Source of the DNA: Acanthaster planci
Taxonomy: Eukaryota > Echinodermata > Asteroidea > Valvatida > Acanthasteridae
Reading direction: 5' to 3'
Length of the DNA stretch: 64,000 nucleotides
Assembly (NCBI RefSeq): GCF_001949145.1
Contig: NW_019091498.1
Span: forward strand, 329,724-393,723
Position 1 is the stretch's first letter, and the number at the start of each line of letters is the position of its first letter. Below are positions 11,973-25,900 of the stretch, piece after piece. The notes beneath the pieces are model-generated. The model had not been told where the DNA came from, made no database searches, and saw nothing but the letters and a program-made list of their open reading frames with translations. A program made the position numbers and the translations under genes.

Positions 11973-12009
11973 TTGATCAGGTCTGATTGATCAGGTCTGA
12001 TTGATCAGG
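11973..12009. repeat. 14-bp tandem repeat, 2.6 copies
   Basis: ttgatcaggtctga starts at 11973, 11987 and (partly) 12001. Confidence 0.85.
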
Positions 12010-13071
12010 AGTCTGTGTGCACGCTGCACGCGCCAACTTCATAAGGGGATTCTATTGGACAACTTTCAGAAGGAATATACTATAAAATGGACAGGGGTAT
12101 TCGGGAGAATGAAAGTCAAGTGTAGAACAAAGTTGTTGGAAATCCATTCTATGTTGACGTCTTTTTACTCTCTGCATAAAAAGGTATTGATGAATGGGAA
12201 TATTGCTGGCCGATCTTAAATTAACCCTAACACTCCTCAATCCTTCACCTGTTGGAGGACTGAGGATTGTTAAGGTTAACGTTCAAGACCTTGCTCAGGG
12301 GAGTGAACGTTGATAATGCACATGACAGCGGCTCGGGCATTAGTCACGTCCATTCTCCTGAGCTGGTCTTAAGAGCACGTTGAAGATCGACCAAGCAAAT
12401 TCCCTTGCAATGTAATGTAATTGTAAATAATGTAACAGCATCTCCACCTTTAGACCTGAAAAGTTCAGTTTTGGTTTGTCTTTAGTTTTGGTTATGTTAA
12501 TAAATGCTAATAAATGCTACTTTTCTCTAATTTTTCTACTTTCACAGTCCAATGTTAACACTTTTAACTTGTCTCTGGCCTTTGTAATATTTTCAGTAAA
12601 ATCTTGCAGTTATTTTGACACCAGTTTGATGAAAATAATATTGAAGGTTTAACTGCCTTCTACAGATCAATAATCTTATGAAAACCTGGTCAACTTAAAA
12701 TAGGTCTGATATTACAAAGCAAAAACAAAAAATTAATGCAGGCAATGTGTATTTTGCACCAAGTAAAGGAAGAGGAAAGAAAAACCGATAGGATGTTGAC
12801 CAATAATTATAGAATATGGATGACAATTGTTTCCAGATATTTCGAAGTTCCATAAAGGACTCTCGCCCAAACAGATTGAAGGTAAAAAAGCCATGCCCAA
12901 TTAAAGATGTGGGTAACAACCACACCTAGCGTAAGCCTAGGCTACAGAGTCAGGCAAACGTACCTCACACCGCTACTTGAAGTTTCTTTTGGAGTGGAAA
13001 TGGTTCAAACAATTAACATTAGCCACCTTTTTATACCAATTATTAAAGTACCACTGGTATTTTAACCTTAA

Positions 13072-13128
13072 CCCCCAAGGGTGTATGTAAAATCATATTG
13101 AAATCAGAGGATTTGGGAGTGCTATCTT
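13072..13128 (+). repeat. Dispersed repeat, half-copy of a palindromic element
   Basis: The words taacccccaagggtgtatgt, aaaatcatattgaaatc and gaggatttgggag recur at 36335-36400 and, in palindromic form, at 58994-59085. Confidence 0.75.
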
Positions 13129-13824
13129 AATGAACCTGTTTACAGAAACTAGCTGAGATGCAAAGAAGATTACCAAAGGTAATCTTGCTGAGACCAATCC
13201 CCAGATAAAAAAATCCATCAATCAAACTCAGTATCAACCATTCCATAAGATCACAGAGTGCTATCTAATTGCTTTCGGCTCACACTTGAGTATCGTATAA
13301 GATAGTATGAACCACGTCATGCGCTCCAGCTGTCTTTTACCATCGATAACTCATTGAATGGAAATGACCACAGGTGCCTTCCTCTTCAGCTCATACAACA
13401 TACTTGTATGACCGAAGTCTGTGGTGCAAAGCTTTTCTCTATTCCCCATCAGGTAAGCTACTGTGACTGTTCCCAGGGTCTCTTCCTGAGTGTCTTTTGT
13501 AAGTTGCAACCACAAACCCAGACATGGAACCTCTGACACAAGTGCCGCATGTCAGTGAAATGAAAGGGATTGTTAGCTTTTTTTCCTTTGTTGACGGCAC
13601 AAATGTAGTAGAAGTTGACGACAAGTTGTAACGTAACATATTCGTTGTAAAATGTTACCACATTTTATGCAACATCAGACAATCATGCTGGACAGAAGAC
13701 AGGTTTCAGAAGTTCAATGGATCACTGATTTCCTTCAAAACGACATACGTACTGAAAGTGACAGCCCTGCATAGGTGCTTCATACCTGATGACCAACTCT
13801 CCAGTGTCCTTCAGGTTCCATTCA

Positions 13825-13952
13825 TCAACTGAGAGTTTTGATGTATTGGAGGAGCTCGTCACAGAACACAAAACTGCGATGCTTGTGTCGGACCATTTCC
13901 ACCTCCTCTTGCAAAAGCTGAGGGTGCAGAGGGGCGGCCTGCTTCAACAAAT
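13825..13952 (-). CDS. DNAAF5: DNAAF5 exon 8 (terminal)
   Basis: The acceptor ctacaacag|atttgttg restores the phase left by exon 7. The exon ends at TGA 13827-13825. It encodes [16 protein letters not shown] and [14 protein letters not shown], the family's C-terminal signature. An acceptor further upstream (near 14056) leads to a stop and was discarded. Confidence 0.9.
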
Positions 13953-16900
13953 CTGTTGTAGAATGTAAACTTTCAGTCAGTTCGTGGCAGTGAAGCCTTG
14001 CAAACTTCATCCTCGCACGTGGGAAAATTAAGGTCCAAGACTGCACAAGGTTTTACTGAAAATATAATGACTTCAAAATGTGAGAAAACGAAGTTGATTT
14101 ACTGAACCCCATGAGCTGCAACCTCACCTAATAATGGACAGTTCTCATAAAGCTCACTTTGCGCCAAGTCTCAATGCACTGACATCATTAATATCCATAC
14201 TCATTGGGCCCACAATTATACGTATAATAATCTCAGCCCCCTTGGAAAGTGTACACCTTAGTGCAGTCATATCATGGGATACCTCACTAATTGACCACAA
14301 TGACCATCTCTGCCGTCACAGGCAATTTATGCTCCTGGAAGGAGAGAGGCAAGTTGAGGTTATGAGATTTGCCCAAGGTCGCAACATGTGACCTGCCAGA
14401 ATCGACTTCAACCATGGACTGAGACTACTCAGGGACTCAGCTTAACCCCTTCGCTACAGAGGACTGCTACTACCGCACCATTGTGGGAGGATTAGTGCAT
14501 ACCACGCATACAGTCTATTCACCATGCAGCTGCTGGTTCAATGGGGCCTGCTGCTGGACAAAGCCCTCCATTCAGGGCATACCACAGCCCAGCAGTCGCG
14601 GTCCAAATAATCCCGCCGTGAAGGGGTTAAACCCTGACATAAACATCATCACTGACACCACACCCTGACACTCATGGTACTTTCAGTACACTCCTTAACC
14701 CCATAATTCTGGTTTTCGAGAACTGTAACCTAGCACTATGTGCTCGCATTCAGTGTTTTTTTGTTTTCGCAAGGGCATAGTTTTTTTCTGAATTTCTTAA
14801 GTTAATTGGTTCCATGTATTATCTTTCTTAACTCCACAAGAAAATGGATAGAGTAGACTCTTGCACAATCTTCTGAAGCATTTTTCTGACTTATCAGTCC
14901 TTGAAAACCAATGTTATTCTACAGTGCATTCACACACAGGTGGAGTTTGTGACGTCCAAAATATCCATTACCTGGCTTGGCTTTCACAAAGCTTCCCCAC
15001 AGAGAACTCGTGTTTTGGGCAGTGAAAACCATGACAAATGTGACAAGACGTCAAATGTATCAAGACCTTACCTAGGACTGACTGCTGTATATTAGGATCT
15101 GGGTCGTCCATATGCACCAACAGGCCTCTATACAACGTCTCCAGGTGCGCCCTGTACAGAACCTTATCATAGTCGGCGGGGAAGCACTGGAAGAACGTCT
15201 CAAAGGTCTTGGCCACGGCCAGGCGGATCTCGTCACTGCTGTCGTCCATGCGCTTCAGGAGCTCCATGTACATCGTGTGCAGGCGGTCAGGGTCAAAGGT
15301 GGAGCCGCAGAGGGCTAGGATCTTGCGGAAGACGCGGCAGGTGATGAGGCGGGTTGAGCGGCTGTCATCCTCCAAGAGGGAGGTCAGCTGGGTTTGGAGG
15401 TCCGACATGACGCTGTTGATCTGAACGTGCATACACATGTCAGCTAGGTCATGTAAATCTGACCGCTGGACTGTTTGATGCAGTGAAATTTATTGCTTTT
15501 AATTCAAACTCAGGTTTATTTTGACGCAGAAGCACATTTTTGTAAAATTGTGGGGGAGGTCCAAATAATCAAATCTTTCATAGTTCTAAAGTCACTAAAC
15601 ATAAGTTTAAACACAGGAATAAGCAAAATAAGAACATGCAAAGAATTTGTGATTTCAACTTCACTTCATTGTCATGTTCACCTGAGTCTATAAAAGTTTC
15701 TTCAAAAGGATTGAATGTCAAGATAAAAGATTTGTTTTGAACGGAACACATCTACACAAAGAAACTTTGGGAGACCCCCAGTTTGATTCAAATTTACATT
15801 TCTGACCATCTTGCTGTACTGGATCTTCCAAGATATGTTGATATTTGGCATATGAAGATGCACAAGAGTTGTTAGAATGTGTCCCTCGATTTGAAAAACC
15901 ACGCTGAAAAATTATATTAGCCACGATCTTGAATGTGACAGCAGCATACCGCTGAACAACAAAATTCCTTAACTCTTATTGCTTGTAAATTACCGTGGCT
16001 TTCCGCAGACATTTTTTTCTTTTGCTTTGTATCACTTTGAAGTATGGGGATTACTAGCATGTAGAGAGCAACTGTCCAAAAAAGGAGCCTGGTTAATCCT
16101 GGTTTTGGAACGGTAGGTCACAAGTGCACTCTACGAGTGGTGCTAGAATGTCTAGTCAGTAGATGATCTCACCAAAGAGGTCAGGGGTCAGACAGAAATC
16201 TCCTGTCACTCACCTGTTCAGCGGTCAGCAGGCCGCTCTGCAGCAGTGCCCAGAGGCACGAGATGGCTGTGGTCCGAATGGCCGCCGCCGTCCGGCCACC
16301 GTGCCACACGCAGTTGGGGATGACCATCTCCCGGACGACAGCCGGCGAGAAGTCGCCAAATATTGCTCTGGCCTCGGCCAACTCACCCGCTCTCATCACC
16401 AGCCGCGAGAGCAGGGAGAAGAACTTGAGCCGCAGCTCGGGGTCTTTATCTGGCTTGAGGTTGGCCTGCAGGACGGGGAAGACGTCATCCAGGAGCTCAC
16501 ATACCAACACACCTGGTGAAATATCAAATTAATACAGTGCCATACTGAAATGCACTACATGAACAAATCAATTTATCATGGCATTTAACAGTTGATTAGC
16601 AGCAAAACTAATGCTAGGCAGAGAACTAAAATGTATAGATTGCAGTAACAATGGATGCGTACATTACTCAGACACGATATCAAACCCACAACATTGTCTA
16701 GCTTAAAAAATGGAATAGGCTAGCACTCTGAACAGATCTTTGGACGTTACAAACAAATTTATCTTTTATCTTCAAATGAAAAATGATGCCTTTTTGTTTT
16801 CAAACAAGACTTTTTTATAACCTTCATTATATCGTTTGTAGGTTGCACTATTTGGGCCCCAAAAGTGCCGCTTTTGAAATAGGCAGGATATGCCAAGAGG

Positions 16901-19900
16901 CCACAAAAACTGTCTCAAGTCATCTAAACGTGATTTCTTATTGCAAAATCACATTTTGCAACAGAGCAGTAGGTGCGGTGTTCACGTTCAACGCAGGGTT
17001 CCCCTTTGTTGACTTCCTAGACTTTGTTCACGCACAAAACAAATACAGCATTGCTCTAATATTTGGGGTGAAAGGTTGTGTGGTTTATTCCAATGAGATG
17101 CTCACCAGATTCGCTCAGCAAAGTGTCAAAGATTGGCCGCTCCACTGAAAAATTTGTCCACTGCTCGTAGTTTCCCTTCAGCATGGCAAGGAACTGGCGG
17201 CTGTGCTGCCTGTAGAGGGCGCTGCTGTCCTCCATGCCTTGCGTCGAGGCAAGAGATGCTATAACTTCCCTGGTCTGAAGGTTAAAAGCACATAGAAGAA
17301 ATAGGAACAAAAGTTCATGTCAATGTTTCTTTCAAGTCACTCATATGGGCAAAAACCATTACCAGGGGTCAAAGTGCTACTGAAGATGCTCTTTGCTCAG
17401 TGTCATGTGAAGGAGTTTAACCAGGGATGGATCGAGGGGGCGAGGGGGCATGGGGCCATTCCCCCATACCGCCCCCCCCCAAAAAAAGAGGGGTGGGAGG
17501 GGGAGAAGAACTAACTGAAATTGTCCACTTGTCTATGACTGAAGATTAAATAATTCCTTGCTCGGAGTTACGTGGAAATGTATAACCAACGAGCGGGGGA
17601 AAGGGGGTTAACGGAGCCGTGCCCCCCCCCCAAAAAAAAAGAGGCAGGGAGGGAGAAATAAATTATTTTGTGGAAGTTATGGAGTGGGATGCGTTGCAAG
17701 CATGCCACAGATCAATGCCTGTCTGTACAGGTGTTCAACCAACCATTCGGTTGAAAAGTAACCCAGCTACACCCACTTTTGTCTTCAGTGCGTCATCCCT
17801 TGCCAACGCCAACACAGTGACGAGTACAGTAAACAATGGCAGACTGACTTCTGAGCACTGCTCCCTGCCTGTGGACATGATGGCTTCAACACACGACACA
17901 AGTTGGATCTGGTAGGAGCTCTGAGGAAGATCAAGGACATTTCGTTTAAAACTTTTTCTCTTAAATGCTTCACTAGAAACAGATGACCTATTTCTGGTGC
18001 ATGGAGCAGTGTTCACTACAACTCTCCAAATGTGATAGGCATACCATCAGCTTACCATACCCTCTACACTTGTCAAATTGAACATATGATTTGGTTGAAT
18101 TTTTATGGGTGAAGGCCTGTAAAATCCTGTAATAATAATCCTACTAAAAGAGATGTTGTACGGTCAAAGTAAAGTGTCGGATTTTGGATGTTTCATGGCA
18201 AAAATACCAAGAGTTAAAGGTTGAAGTAAAAGTTATTTTCAGACATAAAATAAAAGTGAATACTTTTTTCACAATCCTTGCTGGCAATGGTGACGGAACA
18301 AGAAACTCATGGAAAGTCAATTTGAAGCTGTTCCAATATCATGTCCTGTAAGCCACAGAGCCTGTCTTAAATAGAAAAACATCACACCCTGACCATTTCT
18401 GGTACATTTGCTAGCACACTTGCCCCCTCTTCTTGAGTTAAGGTTAACCATATTACGCTATGTGACTCAGAGCAAATGACTGTAACTTCTTGAGTTAAGG
18501 TTAACCATATTACGCTATGTGACTCAGAGTAAATGACTGTGATATAATCATTTAATGGTCTTGTTTGTGAAAAATAGTTTGACTGCAGTGGACTGTCAAT
18601 AAACTACATCTCATACCAAAACTGGTACACTCATGCAGCAACGCAGTTACCTACGCAGTGAAAGTCAGTCAAATAGTTCATCTTGTTTCACAGGATACAC
18701 TGAAGTCCACATTAATGTTTTCCTTCTACATCTCAATATTACTGTAATTATCTGCCCTGAATTGAAGTGCATCCTCACCGGCAAAAGAAAGACAGACTGG
18801 AATGAAGTTTCCCAACAGGGTTCTTGCACGCGCTCAGTGTGCACGCAAAGCCCATACATTCCACAATAAAGTGGTTGCAGTGCTCAGTGAGCTCTGCATC
18901 AAAACATGCATAAACTTGCATGCCTACGCCTTGAATTTGTACCAAAGGACTGTCAATTTCATTTAAAAACACGCCCTCTTTTGTTTCCGCTCAGAGCAGA
19001 TACAACGCGAGAGCATGAAATTAGGCAGAAAATATGGTCAGACAGAATGTTTTAGCACAAACAATTTCGTTCTAATGTCAGTCTGTGAACAGACGTAAAC
19101 CAAGGTCACGTATCACACTCTCACAGTTTAAATGTTGTGAGTGCAAAACCCAGGGTAAAAACATTTACATGATTCTGCATGTGGGACTTCTGCCTTTACA
19201 GCTCCCATGGACATTTTGTTTGGGCAGATCTGCTTTTGGTTGGACAAATACTTCAAATGGGGGCATATGTCGTATGTCCGGCCACAACATCATGCTCTGT
19301 ACTTCAGTTCAATTTTGGTTTTTTTTTAAATGAGATTTTGAAAAGAGTGCAGCGAGTTCAAGCTGGCTGGCCCTGACCTGTTCACTACGACAGACTTCGG
19401 GATCGGCCAACACGTCGCACACACTCTGCAGCTGTGGGTGAAGGGCCTCCTGCCTTGAGCCACGCATCAACGCAGCCAAAGTCATCAGCACGCCGGGGCT
19501 CTGAGCGGACTGGACAGAGGGCGACATCAACTTCCAGTAGATCTGTGGGTCCACAAAGAAGCCTACAAGCTCTGCCGACTGGAGCATCTGTGTTTCATAT
19601 GACAGAGGTGAAAATAGTTCAAAACAAATTGCAAAGCCCTGTCTGAAACAACTCTCAAACTATTCTAACAAAATGTCACAACATCATTCCTTTCAATACC
19701 TTATAAATGTTCATCAAATATACAATTACATGTACTTAAGGGATGTAGTTAATATTATGTCATTCATCCAATATTCATATTGATATTTTTGAGGGGGAAT
19801 TGAGTATTTGGAAGTACAGTATAATTTTGAGACACAAAATGGACAAAATTCATTTGTTGGGATTACATAACCTTATGAGGAGCAGCAACAAGATACTGAA

Positions 19901-22900
19901 ACGCAGCTGATCAATAGGCCAAAACAAATGGGCCAAAAAAAAAACCTTGGCTCCAACTTACTGATTGATCCACTTTTCACAACCTGATTCCAATGATTAA
20001 GTGAACAACTTAAAAAAGGTGACTTCTGTCTTCACAAAATTCAAAACATTACACATCAAGAAGTTTTAACATTTACTGCTGTTTGTATCTGTTCTTCAAC
20101 GGTCACTTCATTTCAGAAGCTATCTCACTATTTTCCCCGATGCCATCATGGAATTCGGGGAATAGTAGTGTTGGGCGGTTCCAGAGTTCTCAGAGCTGGT
20201 TCTAGCTCCAGCTAAGGACCGTGATTCCTAGTTAGAACTGGCTCCCAAAGATATAAAGAAAAATGTTTAATAAAACACATTAAAAATCTGTCACTGCTGC
20301 ACCCATCACGCACGCCAGTGCCACTCACGAATGGCCTTTCGTGGGCTTTAAGATAATCCACAGTGGGTATTTCAGTCCTTGTGATTCGGAAATTGCAGGC
20401 GTGTGAAAAAAAATCCTGGACATTTCCAGGCGCGTAATTTTTCTAGGCCCGTGATTTTGAAAAATGAATCAAAACCTTGGGTCAACCAAGACATAGTAAT
20501 ATAGAGAGATAAAATTGGGTCAACATTACATATAAACAATCAACAAAACCAATGACAAAATGGTGCAACAGATTCAGATCACACCTGCTTACTTCAAGCA
20601 AACTCGAAAGGATATGTCCAATACATGTAAAAAGCAAATATTGCCCCCCTATTTCACCTCTGTAAGTCAACAAACATTCTTCACAAAGGGAGCGATGATG
20701 TTGTAGTGATTGACAAAATATGGGGTTTTTTTCAGATAAAAATGTGACCAATGTATCACTGTGATCATCAAGATTACTTATATGTCAGATTCCGCACTTT
20801 TAAAAATTTAAAGTCTTCTGCCTGCAACCTACGCAGATTACCAGTACATATGCATTATTTCCTCGTCCATTATTTCTGTTGACTAAATTCTCAATCACCA
20901 GCAGTGCGCCCTCACTCACTCAACTCCTATGAAGGTGGCCGCCATGTTCTTCCTCTTTTCTTAGCGCATTACTATCGGACGTGTTTAGGTCCAGCTCCGA
21001 AAATTTCTAGAGTTTTTCCTTCGCTTCTTGTGTTTTCAGTGTAATTTCTCAATCACATCGTTTGTTTGTTCATTTTCGTTCTTGTGAACGGTAAGATAGT
21101 TCCTTTTCCCCTGTATATATATATTTATTTTTGCCGTTCCCTTTCAGTCTTGCTCTGGTCGGCAGACTGATTTTTGTATTGACCTAGTTTTTGTATCTCT
21201 TTTCCAGACTTCGCCTGGTGGCGCAGTTTGTTTCTTGTATATATTTCTTGATTTCAGAATAAAATTGAGTTCATTTGATTTATTCTGCTTGTTCTATTTT
21301 GTGTCTGTATATACCTTAATTAGTTGTGGCAATTTGTGCATATTTGTCGATTTCTTATCAAAATATCTTGAGAGTGGTTGTCTCGTTATTCTGGGTTTTG
21401 TTTTGCTTCTCATTTTCTACTTGTATATCCCCGGAAAAATCAGCATTTTTTTCTTTGGAATTGCTTCTCTCTTTTTGAGCATTAGATTTAAGCTCTAGAG
21501 AGAGATTTTGCTCTTCACCCTGCTCCGAGTAGTTCGTCTGTTCACGGACCCGGGATCGCTTGGTTAGTAAGGACAGTGGTGCGGTGGTTTCAGTCCTTAG
21601 TAACCATGCTAACCTAGGAAACAGGACAATGCACAGATTTACTATTTCCGTCCTGTCGATTGGTTCGGGGTACAACTGTGCGATACCCACATCGTGAGTT
21701 CGCTCTTCGAGTTCTTTGCGACTTGCGGCAGTCTGTTAGCTGCCCAGGACTTGCTTTTGGTTAAGGCACCTGGATTCTGTGGTGGCCTCGCCAACTCCTG
21801 CCACTGCCCCCCCCAGTTAAATTAAATTAGATTTTTCAAATGAATGTCCCGATTTTCCTGAGATTTCTCTTTGCCAGATCTCCTTCCTGTGAGTTATTAC
21901 CGTTCATAGCTCTAAAAAAGTTTATTGGGAAACATCGGGAAGTTTACATGTCTGCACACAAAAATCTACTGCGATCCACGTTGGCATGATCTCTCCATGT
22001 TGTGCATTGTGATTGACTGGTCTGGTCCCAGTCTTGACTTCAAAGGAATTTGTTGTTTCACTAAGCACAGGGCGCGGGAGCCTGCATCGTGAAAGCATGT
22101 CGACTTCTGGAGATCGTTTTGTGCAGATGCGAGTAAAAGCCAAAATTTTTTTTCCGAAAAATGCCATTGTTGTGATCGAGATAACTTACAGGACAGACAT
22201 CTCCAAGAAAAACACGGGCTAATCAGGGAATTCATTGAGAAAATTTGACTGAAAAGTGGTGTGATCTCGTGGCACTGCGTTTGATGTGTAGAAGCACATA
22301 AAGCCATGTACAGTCCGATGTATGTAGCATTACGCATGCAGCAACGGTTGCGGCAGCGCTGTGCGATGTGCGTGCGCTGAATGATTGTACACTGACAGAG
22401 CTGTTGTGCTCAACTGTTTTGCCGGGAGAATAAAAAATGATTCTGTCATCACTTACTGTTAGGTTGGGGTACTCTTTGATTATTTTTGTTTCATTTTTCT
22501 CACAAATTGCAAAGTATAATAACAAAGTAAACTCAGGTCAAGGAGTGCAGTATGGATGGTTTCAGGCATGCAATTATTTGCACTTCTCAGGAAGCTCTTA
22601 GGTGTGCGATGGCGTGGGAGTGCAATCGCACGCCTTAAAACAAAAGGACTGCTATTTTGAATTTTATTTTGACCTCTTCGTAGACTAGTCATGGTTGAAA
22701 TAAATCTGCAACATGTACAACCATGATACAACTCAGTACTGCTTCCTCCTGCACTATTTTCCACTCTACGCGCATTTATAAAAATACTCCAATCAGAGCA
22801 ACAAACGATTCGCCATTGCAAGTACCCATAATAGTAAATGGAATCGTCGACCATGCCGTGGAACGTATGTGTGGACTGGATCACGTGTACTTATTGAACA

Positions 22901-25900
22901 TGTGCCAACAACTATGCATAAATTGGTCATTCGTCCACAGTGGGCGCATCTAAAACTCTAATACATCTACTATCTTGTAAGCTATGCCATTGCCCGGGTC
23001 CATGCATGGAACCGGCTCTGAAGTGAGAAGTTGAGAACCGTACCGAGACCCTCGCTGGGTAGTAACAGTTGTGGACTCTGGTGCATAAGTTTGGGCAATA
23101 GCTAGGCTATTTCTTAACCATTCAACGATTTTGCCTGGTGTCATACATGTATATGTGGAAAGTAAAACAACTCACACGCAAGTAACAGGCAAAATTCACC
23201 AATATTTAAGTCACAGCGACATGTAAAACAGTCTTCAAGCTTCATGGCTTCCATTCATCAAAGCTCTGCTGCGCCACATGTGCAATAACCAATGTGGTTC
23301 GGTGCCCAGTCACAAGGGTATTTTACAGTTCATTTTTGTACGCATTTTCCCTTGTGTGGAAAGGTGCCTTGCTAAATGTACAGCATGCTATACGTACATG
23401 TACATGTATTCACATGAAGTGGTGATTCGGATTCGATGTTTCGAGTTGTCACTCGCGGGTGCTGAGTGGTGACTGGGACTCAGATTTGATGTTTGGAGTC
23501 GGCTCTTTGAATGTGGACCAGCCAATGGTGGGTACCCGCTTCTTCATAAAAGCAGAGCTGCCGATTCCGATTTTATTTTTTAATACAGTTCCACTCGGAA
23601 CCGGGAGTACCGCACAAGCCTACTATATAACCACTTATTTGAATACTCAATTGAATGGGAGGTTGAGTATTCAGTTACTGAAATATTGAAGCTGACCCAG
23701 CCCTACATGTAAACTGACTTGCTACCCAAACTGCGAGTTAACTTGCTCAGGACATCCTCACCTTTGCCACTACTTCTTTCTCTTCATCGCCACAGGCCTT
23801 GTACATTCCCGACAGGAGTTTCTCCATGTGCTGTGTGGTGTGGTCCTCCGCATTCAGCAGCAGCACCCGTAACAGCTTGGCCGACATGATGCGATTGGAC
23901 GCGGTCCAGTCGGTCAGATCGTGCAAAAGGCCTGGCAGGATCTTTGACAGGTTGCGGAAGATCAGCATACGGCAGCCCAGGTTAGGTCTTCTCGCTACAG
24001 ATCCCAAAGACATAAGTTGGATATCTTCAAGTCACACAAATCACAACTTCAAACTGTGAACCTCAAAGACACTTGGAAGGAAAGGGGGCAAACCTTCGGC
24101 ATTATCTCTAATACGTAAAAAAAAAGTCAGCCAAACACGTACACTTTTTCCTTTGGCACGCTCAATGTACAAGGGCCAACCCGTATGAGGTTATGGACTC
24201 CAAATGACTACAACAACAAAACCACGTGTTGGATTGAAGTGAAACTCCACAAATGTACAATTATGAGTGCCTTCACAATACAGCCTGGCTCTTTTAGCAT
24301 GAAATCTCCCCCCTCCCCCCCCCAGGCAGCACTGCACAAAATATGCACCCACAGAAAACAATGGGAACTCGGACAGAAATAGCACCGTTCGGCGACTCTC
24401 GGGAAAAGGTCGGCTCAATGTATTTCACTGGAAATTCAAGATTATGGTCAAAAGTTCACTGTTCTTGTCAATTTTGTGACGGTTAGCCATCTGATTTTTT
24501 TTAATGGCCCTTCCCTGAAACACCAAAATAAACCAGTAAAACCATGCCCTCAGGTCTGAATGTAGCTGCCTACCACTATGTGCAATAGGTTTACAGGCTG
24601 GACCACGAGTTGGAAGCCACGAGTCCCACATTAATGATTTGCAGAAATTTCTCTATGATCGGTCCCAATTTTTGCACCTCTAACTGTAAATAACTCCAAA
24701 AATGTTAACGAGCTTGCGCAAGGAAATCTGGCCATTTAGCGGAATGCAGCCCCAACTTCTCTAAGCATGTTTCTTTTGATATCTTCAAAAGTCTACCACT
24801 GTGCAGGAATGACATCTTCTCTGTATTTCAACTTCTGTGGTAATAATCATGATTTTTGTTGTTACTTTGCCTTAAAGTCCATCGATTGAATCACTTACTT
24901 TCTCCAGGAGGTAACTCTATAATCCTTTCAAAGTCCATCTGGTCTTTCAGTTCCTCCTCATTCTCCTTGGCGTATTTGGTTCCAACCTCATCCCAAAGTT
25001 TGAAAGCCTGAAAAATAAAGAACAGGCATGGTATTGGAAAAATCAAAAGCCACATGACTCTGTACTGAATCCCTTTTAACAATGCCACACATTTAACTCC
25101 AATAATTCTATTTCAAAATAATTTTTCACACACCCTGGGGTCAGGCTTATGTCATTTGCTGGTTTGGTTTTATACTACAAGGATTTCCATTTACTTAAGT
25201 ACTCATCAAGAACAGCAGCATAATATTCAGACTTGATCTCTGCACAGATTTCTTCAATAAATTTTAAACAATAATGGACATTGGTCATAAGTTGTATTAC
25301 TGTACAAACCAATTCCACAAAAAATTAAACCAAAAAATATATTCTACTAGTCTTACATTCTTCTTTAAAAGAAATTTAAGGGCTGAATTAATTAATTGGC
25401 TTACGGCAGAGGCATAACAAGGCTTTGGAATTCTTGGAAATAGCACAGTCAAAAGACGAGTAAACAAAGTCTGAAACTTGATCTTGACACTGCAGACGTC
25501 AAAGCACCTTGTCCGAAGGCACTTGACATTTTTTCCTATAAAAATTTATCAACAAAATGTTGGGAAGAACTCCCTACCGGCCCATCACGCCTCTTGAGTG
25601 TCACGAACACTACAATTCCACACCTGTTCAGCCTGTTTATTTGAGAAGGATTTTAGCAAGGATTTGGTAAAAAGGGGAAACAGGTTTCAGAAGCAGGGTC
25701 AACAGGTATATATTCATAACACTTGAGAATTGTGATGGTCCGATTGTGGAATTCTCTTCAAAGTTTTCACCCTCTCTTGTATATCTGGCATCTCATCAGT
25801 CTGGCTGGTAAGTAAGAGTGGAATCAGCTTATGATGATAGGAGTAACGGTCCACAAAGTCCAATAGCCATCCACCCACAACATTAGTCACAGCTACTCGC

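Larger units (their letters stand above)
11776..13824. other. Intergenic sequence 3' of DNAAF5; no gene recognised
   Basis: Apart from the 14-bp repeat and the dispersed repeat at 13072-13128, I see no supportable coding or RNA feature. The part nearest 13824 is the expected 3' untranslated region of the minus-strand DNAAF5 gene. Confidence 0.5.
17663..19377. other. DNAAF5 intron 4, no additional gene
   Basis: The intron contains a 57-bp tandem duplication (18431-18540) and a dispersed repeat (18745-18965). Nothing coding is supported. Confidence 0.6.

Noticed and set aside
14046-14060. Upstream splice acceptor for the last DNAAF5 exon
   Set aside because: Using it leads quickly to a stop in the required phase. 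The acceptor at 13953 joins in phase and gives the conserved C-terminus.
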